Of a DNA stretch of 64,000 bases, positions 11,140 to 18,150 are shown piece by piece. This DNA is from Chaetoderma sp. LZ-2023a (lineage: Eukaryota > Mollusca > Caudofoveata > Chaetodermatida > Chaetodermatidae). The notes under the pieces are model-generated. The model ran no database searches. It was not told where the DNA came from and was given only the letters and a program-made list of their open reading frames with translations. The position numbers were made by a program, and so were the translations under genes. Numbering within the stretch: position 1 is the first letter of the stretch; each line of letters opens with the position of its first letter. The stretch spans positions 186,361,242-186,425,241 of the forward strand of contig CM067369.1 in assembly GCA_034401795.1 (NCBI GenBank), in the 5' to 3' direction.

Positions 11140-11211
11140 GAATAATTCCACATGGATTACCCGTCGTATTACGCATGCGTAATACGATGGGTAATCCATG
11201 TGGAATTATTC
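11140..11211. repeat. 72-bp near-perfect palindrome
   Basis: Two 36-base arms meet with no spacer at GCATGC (centre 11175/11176). The outer end is GAATAATTCCACATGG, and only one arm position fails to pair. It lies ten bases after the GTAC target duplication of solo LTR A. Confidence 0.95.
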
Positions 11212-11212
11212 A

Positions 11213-12263
11213 CATACTGTGTCTGTTATGAATATTATAAGGTGGTGGATGGGTGGGTGATGGTGTGGATGGGTGCTTGGTTGCGTGAGCGTGTGAATAG
11301 GTGTGTGAGAAGGTGAAGGTACTATTACATTCGTATCTCGCGAGATCTCCTTCGATTCGAGATCGAGAAAGGTATCTCGTATGTATTGAGTTGTGTAAAT
11401 AAATAACATAACATAATGGAACATATTCCCGTAGTGAAATGGAATATACATAAATCTCATGCAGGGGTCAGTCAGTGTAGATATGTCCATAATAATGCCA
11501 TTGGTTGGCTAGGGTTACATCTCCAGTAGGTTTGTGTTTATCTCGTGCCCGTTTAAATAAAATATTACTATATCCATCAGCTCTATCTCAATGGAATATA
11601 TACGCAGTACAAATTCGCCTTTTCTCACGGTGGAATATATTCGTGTCATAATTCGGCCTTTCTCACGGTGAAATATATTCGTGTCATAACTTCCATTTTC
11701 ATCAACAGAGTACGTATTCATATAGTTTTTATAAGAATATTAATATTGCCTATATAATTAAAAAAATGAACTTTAGATAAGACATTAATTCTCATGTGTG
11801 GGAGGGATGTAGTATCCTAGACAGCGACCTCGGCAGTGACCTATTGTACGAAACTATATCCAGGAACCAGTCGATAACAGAGACGCCAATTTAATGTCTT
11901 TCTACACCTGGTACAGCCACGCCACCAACGCAGACACCTTACCCATCCAGCCCCCAGCTCTCTCTCCAATAAGGTCACTAGATCTATGTACCTATATGAT
12001 TGAGTCCGTAACCGCCATCCGTACATCGCACATCGTGTATAGCTTGTATAGCTAATGACCAACCGAATAACCGTATATTAAGAACCATACTGTGTCTGTT
12101 ATGACTATTTTAAGGCGGTGGATGGGTAGGTGATGGTGTGGATGGGTTCTTGGTTGCGTGAGCGTCTGAATAGGTCTGTGAGAATGTGAAGGTACTATTA
12201 CATTCGTACCTCGCGAGATCTACTTCGATTCGAGATCGAGAAAAGTATCTCATATGTAATGAG
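11213..12263. repeat. Direct repeat pair of about 175 bp
   Basis: Sequence at 11213-11385 (starting CATACTGTGTCTGTTATGA and ending near CGAGATCGAGAAAGGTATCTC) recurs at 12088-12263 with scattered differences. Each copy has a GATGGGT-rich stretch and an imperfect palindrome around TCTCGCGAGATC. A shorter relative of the last part lies at 26740-26790. The 700 bp between the copies holds no recognisable gene. Confidence 0.8.
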
Positions 12264-13257
12264 TAGCCATTGGCGTAGTGATTTCCACCAGAATATGGCG
12301 GTAGAGAGAATTGAAACTTAAAAGGACACGAGCGCTACTCTCCTCATACCGGACGTAAAACGAGATGACATAAAGCCTATAGTAGTATGTATGACAAGTA
12401 GTTAACAGAAAAATAGTCCCTCTGAATTCGTCGTAAAATTCAAATCTGTCGCACGTCTGTCGCACACAAAATGAGGTCAAGAATTTGCTGACGTTGCGTG
12501 GATATTGATATCACACGAACCACTGGGTGGATCAAGTCCATTTTAATGTCTGTATTAAGCTAGTGATACAGATGTTAAGATGATACCAAAATCAACACGA
12601 TCCATAGTCGTTGTGATGACGTAATAAGATGACCGATCAATACATGAGAGGTGTATTCTCGTAGAAGCCACGCCTCTATTTTTAGATTGGGTACTATTAG
12701 TGTGTTGGTAGGATGTTAAGAATGGGGATGAGTGGATGATGGTGTGGGCGAGGGTGTGGGCGAGGGCGTGGGTGTGAAGGTTGTGGTGGCATGACAGGAG
12801 GAGTGGAGGGAGCAAGTCAAAGTGAATTGTTAATGTGTGAGTGAATGAATGAATGCTTAATTTGTGAAGGCGGGATGGATGGTGCTGGGGTGTGGCGCGC
12901 TTTGGTACACGTTTGTCTGTCAGAGAGTTGAGGCAAATATCTATTTCTGATTACTGAATTCATATAATCAATGTGGGAAACATCATACAGACTTGGGTGG
13001 AGCTGCCATTCCTGAGCAGGCAAATTATCCTTCACAGGTGTCCATACGTTTTTGGACGCCATTTTGATAGACAAAATGGATAAGTGTGTACAGTCGCATG
13101 CTTATAATGTGAATTGTCATTGGCCAATTGGATATTTCATGGCAAACGACGTCCGACCGACAGGAAAAAAATAATGAGCGTGTCCATTAACGTACGATAA
13201 CTGCCGATTGACAGGCGATACGATAAAATTGTCGTTTTCATGTCCCGTCTGTGTTGA
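12264..13257. other. Intergenic, no gene seen
   Basis: Short open frames on both strands are low-complexity or lack any domain. A phrase GTAGAAGCCACGCCTCTATTTTTAGATTG at about 12660 recurs at about 26800, so this stretch is partly dispersed repeat. Nothing else is recognised. Confidence 0.5.
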
Positions 13258-13335
13258 TTTTAGAAGCACACCAAGGCGACGCGACGCCGATGCGACGAGA
13301 TCTCGTTGGTTTTATGTCGCCTCGGCTTGGTGTGC
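13258..13335. repeat. Imperfect palindrome, probable MITE remnant
   Basis: Arms of about 20 bases beginning GCACACCAAG at 13267 and ending CTTGGTGTGC at about 13334 enclose a GCGAC-rich interior centred on CGAGATCTCG. Short GC-rich palindromic ends of this kind are typical of non-autonomous DNA transposons. No target duplication could be set. Confidence 0.5.
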
Positions 13336-13518
13336 GGTGCCCTTAACCAGTGTACGTCTCTAGTAGGTTAAAGACCACGAGCCAATGGGCCTTTCAAATT
13401 TTAGCTATGCCCCGTCCATCCCTAGTTAATCTCTGCCACACCTCGTTCGTGTTGGGATCGATCGATCCCTGAACTTCTTGACTATCAATTTCTAGAAAAC
13501 TATACAGGGAATTCGGAT

Positions 13519-13600
13519 GAATATTTTGAAACTAATTTAACGGGGTGCTGTTACTGCCTAAGGCAGCAAAGCGACCAGTGAAATTAGTTTCAAAATATTC
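13519..13600. repeat. Foldback hairpin element, copy 1
   Basis: Arm 13519-13538 (GAATATTTTGAAACTAATTT) is perfectly complementary to 13581-13600. The interior contains a second small palindrome, TGCC-TAAGGCA. It belongs to a dispersed family with 13791-13879 and 63864-63955. Confidence 0.85.
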
Positions 13601-13790
13601 AACAGAATGTTTATCAAATAGCAAAAACATACAATTCGTAAAACGTGACGGACTATTAAGCGCTAAAAACGGACTATATGGAAGGAAACACTCATGACGT
13701 AAATATTAAGAAGACCACAAATCTTATCACATGTTACCCATTAGAGTGTTTCAATTCGATTATCTCAGTTTTACATTCATGATATACAAA

Positions 13791-13879
13791 TGCTGTTGAA
13801 TATTTTGAAACCAATTTTACTGGAAGCTGGTGCTGTCTTAGCTTTCAGTCAAATTAATTTCAAAATATATTCAACAGCA
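13791..13879. repeat. Foldback hairpin element, copy 2
   Basis: It begins TGCTGTTGAATATTTTGAAA and ends with the near complement closing on TTCAACAGCA. The arms are about 37 bases with a few mismatches, and AGCTGGTGCTGTCTTAGCT forms the tip. It has the same consensus as copies 1 and 3. Confidence 0.85.
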
Positions 13880-13913
13880 CTGTGACGCACACGTAACGAA
13901 TTTATTATATTTA

Positions 13914-13958
13914 GCAGCAGCAGCAGCAGCAGCAGCAGCTACAGCAGCAGCAGCAGCT
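13914..13958. repeat. (CAG)n microsatellite
   Basis: Interrupted CAG repeat (one CTA interruption), followed by a C-run near 13990. No coding context is visible. Confidence 0.9.
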
Positions 13959-14244
13959 CCCTCCTTGGTCCACCCGTTAAGCCCCCAGCCCCCCCCCCCC
14001 TACAACTATTTAGCCCTGGGGTCCCGGGCCCGAAACAGGCCCTGATCTGGTTTCTGCATTTGTCGTCTTTTTGTAGTATACAAGAAGACCATGAAACCGC
14101 ATACAAATGCATTACTAATAGGCTTACTAATATGGAGTCTGCCCGAGACAGGCAAACGTGACTATTTCTGCCCGCACATCACTGCGCCAAAACTCTGCCA
14201 GTCAAACTTTACAACTGAATGTAACGTATTTAATTTGTCTTACC

Positions 14245-14690
14245 CCATCGTACTAGCATATGCCCACTCACATAGCTACGCCATTCGAGCCCGTACTTGC
14301 AGACCTTTGATATCTCGCTATGTTTACGGCCGGTTTTCAAGCCGCCAATCAGATTTCTGCCTACTTCAATCTCGCTAACAATCTAAAAATTGAGTCGTGG
14401 CTTCGTGCCAAGATCGATGGAGAGCTCGAGAGACACGAATGTCAATCTATGTGATTGACAGTATATTAGTAGAATGATAACAACCGGGCAATTTCATTGT
14501 GCGGAAGTTGACTGACCTCATTTAGGACGTTTTGCGTCGTACTAACATACGTCCGTCCACTCACATAGCTACGCTGTTGGAGGCCGTACTTGCAAACCTA
14601 TGATTTCTAGCTATGTGAAGTAACATTACGTTAGTGGGCTGGCGGTAGCCAATCAGATTTCTGCCTACTTCACGCGATACGCGAGACTTC
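14245..14690. repeat. Direct duplication of about 140 bp
   Basis: A segment near 14245-14380 containing CCACTCACATAGCTACGC and CCAATCAGATTTCTGCCTAC recurs at 14535-14675 with moderate divergence. It was probably a tandem duplication. The ORF at 14091-14378 overlaps one copy and shows no domain. Confidence 0.65.
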
Positions 14691-15349
14691 GTCTGGTGAC
14701 CTAATTTACAATCACAAAAAACAACGGCGATCGCGACGCTGTTGAACTGGAAAAAGACATTTGCAAAAGTTTGCAATAGTTTTGCTCTAAACAAGTTATC
14801 TGAGGAACAGAAAATGTGTAGATTGGTTTTCGGTAACAAAAACCACTAGTTTGGCTGACGCACATGTTGTAGATATGGGATTGTCTTGTGGGAAGTCATG
14901 ACCCCGCTGGACATCTTATATGTACGAGTAAGTCCCGAGTAAAAATTCAAAATTCAGATGTGAATACCAGGCGAGCTAATAGACTATGTCACCATGTATA
15001 TTAAGATGTACCGATCAGCGGTTACTAGCAATGATCATCATCATCTATACTTAGATGCATTACCAGCATCTTATTATTTGGATATATATTTATTATTTGG
15101 ATATATATTATTAGCACTGGATAACTGGTACCGTCCATAGCGTCCTTGTAAGAGGAATACGTACATTATCAGCGTGGGATATGCATACATTGTCAGACGG
15201 TGTACGTACATTATCAAAATTGGCAAGATGATTAGCGTCTAGCCGGAATCAGATGAAATATGACATACGGAAGCAGTTAGTTACAATGGCGATCTATATT
15301 CTCACGAAAGCTTGAGAAAATGAACCGAGAAGTAAACAATCAGGATAAG

Positions 15350-15665
15350 GAGAATGGTAACTTGTTTACCGATCATTCGTCATTTGGACAGATTCATAAG
15401 CAGTAGCCGAAAAGTAATCACTCAAGACTAAGAAGAAGGGTAACTTGTTTACCGGTCATTCGTCACTCTGACAGATTCATGGATGTTGGGTACACAAATC
15501 AAAACTTGTCATCAAACCCATCATTCATCATTCTGACAGATTCATGGATGTTGGGTACACAAATCGATACTTGGTATCAAACCGACCATTCATCATTCGG
15601 ACAGATTCGTAGGCGTAGATACACAAATCGAGACTTGTCGTCAAACAAGATAAGTCATTCTGTCA
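15350..15665 (+). promoter_or_regulatory. U3 tandem repeats (possible enhancer)
   Basis: Units starting GACAGATTCAT lie at about 15387, 15470, 15535 and 15600. The last three are 65 bases apart, and each holds ACACAAATC and CTTG followed by TCAAAC. The first two units also share GGTAACTTGTTTACCG. The array ends about 50 bases before the TATA box, the usual place of retroviral enhancer repeats. It is repeated in the 3' LTR (24950-25255). Confidence 0.7.
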
Positions 15666-15717
15666 TAAAAGGCAGCTGGAATTTTAGAGCACAACAAGAT
15701 ATAAAAAACTAAGATTG

Positions 15718-15745
15718 TATATAAGCGGGACTTTAACTTTCAGTC
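15718..15745 (+). promoter_or_regulatory. LTR core promoter (TATA and initiator-like)
   Basis: TATATAAG at 15718-15725 is followed by TCAGT at 15740-15744, an initiator-like pentamer. The distance is slightly short for a canonical TATA-to-start spacing. If used, U3 is about 870 bases and the R-U5 leader about 700 bases. Confidence 0.5.
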
Positions 15746-15993
15746 GGGGTTCGGTCCGGTCTCTAACGTTGAAGGTTCAGAAAAAGATTGGTCTGAAGAA
15801 AGCCTAGCCTCGAGTCCGCATAGTTCCGTGGAACTGATTTTGTCGAGATTCAAATGAATTCTTGGTGAATGGCTTTAAGTAGCCAAGAACAGTATTTGAC
15901 GAAACTGCCTAGCGAATCGTGAAACGCAACTTTTAAATGATAGAATAACCAGTATTCGTATCGCGTAGATATCGGTTGTTTCTGTAGTCATTG

Positions 15994-16130
15994 GTGGCAG
16001 TATAAGTCACCCAAAGTAGTCGGGCTAGTATAAGTACAATATTAATTATTTAACATCGCTGGTGGCAGTATAAGCCACTTATATTTACTTAGAGTTTTAT
16101 TTTAACTTCTATCGTGACAGCATAAGTCAC
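15994..16130 (+). promoter_or_regulatory. Three hairpins with compensating stem changes in the LTR leader
   Basis: The hairpins lie at 15994-16010, 16062-16078 and 16114-16130. Each has a 5-bp stem and a 7-base loop. Stems are GTGGC/GTCAC, GTGGC/GCCAC and GTGAC/GTCAC; loops are AGTATAA, AGTATAA and AGCATAA. A loop-only relative, CTAGTATAAG, lies at about 16025. The paired change (G-C to A-T) with one G-U-capable intermediate supports an RNA fold. The same three recur at 25582, 25650 and 25702. Confidence 0.65.
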
Positions 16131-16442
16131 ACATATTCATGGTCATATCAGACAGTCAAACTTCAGAGAATATATTATCACTTCGATATCCTCGAAGCAA
16201 GAGTTTGGGTTATTTATTGTCCAGTCTGGAAGCGACGGAAGACCACCGTCCCGAGCCACCATCTTTTACCCTAGTCAGATCAGGCCCAGATTATCGAGTA
16301 TAAATATCGTCGACGAGGCGAGCAGATAATCGTGCTACTGCATCTTTGATAAGAGGTTGTCGCAGCAACCGTTACATCATATTCTTATCAGAGGTGTGGT
16401 AGATATATTTCTAAATTAGACCCAAAGATAAAAAATCTTCAG

Positions 16443-16460
16443 TGGCTTCGCCGTGCCAGG
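16443..16460 (+). other. Gypsy-2 primer-binding-site candidate
   Basis: TGGCTTCGCCGTGCCAGG begins one base after the LTR end and starts with TGG, complementary to a tRNA CCA end. I could not match it confidently to a particular tRNA. Confidence 0.5.
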
Positions 16461-16540
16461 ATTTATATATTCCAGGATTGGACACTGTGTGAACCGTGAG
16501 TACAATATATCAAAGTAACGACTGAGATAGACTGCCCAGA

Positions 16541-17365
16541 ATGGCCCAACCACAAAACCCTACCAACCCGGGACTACCGCCAACCGACCGACAATTGAGA
16601 CCCGACACAGTGGCAGCCATGCAGGAAATGGGGACGGCAATGGCGGGAGCCATAGTACAAGGCGGGGACCGACGCGAGACCGAGAGAATATACAGGCGAG
16701 AAATCCGGGACGCTATAGAACGCATCCAACCCTGTGACGGAGTGGTACCGGAAGAGGTACGAGAGTTTTTGGACGCCACAAGGAGGGCGTGGGCGGCCAA
16801 CGAGGGGCGACTTGAAGGCGTACCTGTCTACGTCGTTACCCGAGCAGCCCGGGGACCATTAGCACGGGCACTGGACGGATTCCTTGCGGGGAAGGCGAGG
16901 GAGGACGTCACCTTCGAAGAGTTGCGGCAATACGTCACACTAAATTTTATATCCGCAAATGAAGGAGAGCGGATCAAATTCGATTTGGAAGGGACACATC
17001 AATGCCGAAACGAGACAGTGGTCACGTTTAACAGACGGTATTTGGAGGCAAGCGTGCGTGCCTACCCTGAGGCGAACGCAGATAATCGCCGCACCGTCCT
17101 GGGCATTTATTTACGTGCCCTGAACGATAAAAACTTAAGCAAACGCATCGTCCGGAAAAGGACGACGACATTGGCGTGTGCCATCGAAATTGCCGAGGAG
17201 GAGGAGACCTGCAACGACCTGCTATGGGCAATGAAAATTGACGGCGGCAGGCGTGAAGAGCGGATGGAGATAGATATGTTGGAGCCAGCGGAGGAAAAAG
17301 AGGTGTGGAAAGTAGTGATGGGGTTAAAAAGCCAAATGGCGCAGCAGGCTAAAATGATCGAGTAG
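16541..17365 (+). CDS. gag: Gypsy-2 Gag, matrix-capsid part (ends at in-frame TAG)
   Basis: The frame has 274 codons from ATG 16541, 99 bases after the LTR. Capsid features are visible from about residue 110: ALDGFLAGKAREDVTFEELR, FISANEGERIKFDLEG, and a helical region EANADNRRTVLGIYLRALND. These fit the retroviral/gypsy capsid, which assembles the particle. The C-terminal 30 residues look like a coiled coil. The frame meets TAG at 17363-17365 but stays open beyond it to a zinc knuckle (17366-17590). The TAG therefore separates capsid from nucleocapsid. It could be an inactivating change or a read-through site, and I see no strong read-through context. Start choice: the first ATG of the long frame, with no competing upstream ATG in frame. 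Confidence 0.8.
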   Translation: MAQPQNPTNPGLPPTDRQLRPDTVAAMQEMGTAMAGAIVQGGDRRETERIYRREIRDAIERIQPCDGVVPEEVREFLDATRRAWAANEGRLEGVPVYVVTRAARGPLARALDGFLAGKAREDVTFEELRQYVTLNFISANEGERIKFDLEGTHQCRNETVVTFNRRYLEASVRAYPEANADNRRTVLGIYLRALNDKNLSKRIVRKRTTTLACAIEIAEEEETCNDLLWAMKIDGGRREERMEIDMLEPAEEKEVWKVVMGLKSQMAQQAKMIE

Positions 17366-17590
17366 CTGTGCGGGTTGGTGCAGGATTTGCAAGCAGCGCA
17401 AGAACGACCTAAACCGGCAACCCAACACGCTGCACCCACGCGAAAAACAGCAACCCCGCCACCCAAGCAACTTAATCCGGGAGCGGGACGCAGATCGCCG
17501 AGAAGCGCCGCAAACATTACCTGCTACAATTGTGGACAAATCGGTCACTATAAAAGTAACTGCCGTCAGGCAGTGCAACCAACCGCATGA
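17366..17590 (+). CDS. gag: Gypsy-2 Gag continuation with zinc knuckle 1
   Basis: This is the same reading frame as the preceding Gag, after its TAG. It is a basic, Pro/Ala-rich linker followed by CYNCGQIGHYKSNC, a perfect C-x2-C-x4-H-x4-C retroviral zinc knuckle that binds genomic RNA. It ends at TGA 17588-17590, which overlaps ATG 17587-17589 of the next frame as ATGA. A hairpin CTGCC-GTCA-GGCAG (17560-17573) lies just before the overlap. There is no independent start likely to be used, so it is read only as an extension of Gag. Confidence 0.7.
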   Translation: MCGLVQDLQAAQERPKPATQHAAPTRKTATPPPKQLNPGAGRRSPRSAANITCYNCGQIGHYKSNCRQAVQPTA

Positions 17591-18150
17591 CGACTACAAC
17601 CGCGACCACAGCCCGACCACAACGGCCACCCATGACCTGTTCCCAGTGCGGGAGAGAAGGACACATGACCCAGAATTGTTTTGGGGTATACATGACCCGA
17701 CAGACGACTCCGACCGTAACGACGAAATGTTTTGGGTGTAATCAGAATGGACACTTCGTTAAGGATTGTTCGCATGGTGTGCGCGGCCAGCGCAGAGAAC
17801 CACCGACCGGACAGATAGATCGACCGTTGGAACGACGAGCGGTGAAGCGTCCACGTGAAGAAGAGAATTGGGACATGGAAATCGACGCAATAAACGACCG
17901 ACAGACGAACGTACGAACGACGCCACGAGAATGTTCCCGCAACTACAGAAAGGACATAAACAATCAGATGCGCGTGGGAGAAGATTATATTGATCGTGAC
18001 GGTTTTATTTTAACGAGTGAAAATACCGATGCACATGGCCGTTATTCAGACGGTATCAGAAATAATGCATCGAATCATAGGCACAGTTACGCCGAAGTGG
18101 TTAATGGACGAAGGAGCCCGGGAAACGACGACAGAGAGAGCCGTTGGTGA
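17587..18150 (+). CDS. Gypsy-2 second nucleocapsid frame (zinc knuckles 2 and 3)
   Basis: The frame has 187 codons, in the -1 frame relative to Gag, with its ATG inside the ATGA overlap. Two more zinc knuckles, CSQCGREGHMTQNC (from about residue 19) and CFGCNQNGHFVKDC (about residue 47), are followed by an Arg-rich then acidic region (RPREEENWDMEIDAIND). The family role is RNA binding and packaging. The frame ends at TGA 18148-18150, after a 45-base overlap with pol that contains the heptamer GGGAAAC. It may be a genuine third expressed product, reached by termination-reinitiation or frameshift. Alternatively it may be the rest of Gag displaced by an indel. The overlap with Gag (17560-17590) has no classical slippery heptamer. 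Confidence 0.7.
   Translation: MTTTTATTARPQRPPMTCSQCGREGHMTQNCFGVYMTRQTTPTVTTKCFGCNQNGHFVKDCSHGVRGQRREPPTGQIDRPLERRAVKRPREEENWDMEIDAINDRQTNVRTTPRECSRNYRKDINNQMRVGEDYIDRDGFILTSENTDAHGRYSDGIRNNASNHRHSYAEVVNGRRSPGNDDRESRW

Larger units (their letters stand above)
14868..16441 (+). repeat. Gypsy-2 5' LTR
   Basis: The LTR is 1574 bp with TG...CA ends (TGTAGATATGGG to AAAATCTTCA). U3 holds tandem repeats (15350-15665), a TATA box at 15718 gives a predicted start near 15742, and three structured repeats lie downstream. This LTR is long for a Ty3/gypsy element. It is about 99% identical to the 3' copy. Confidence 0.95.

Noticed and set aside
14091..14378. 95-codon frame
   Set aside because: Lies in a duplicated non-coding segment whose second copy does not keep the frame; no domain.
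15994..16130. CRISPR-like array in the LTR
   Set aside because: Only three unequal short hairpins, in a eukaryotic LTR; spacing and context do not fit.
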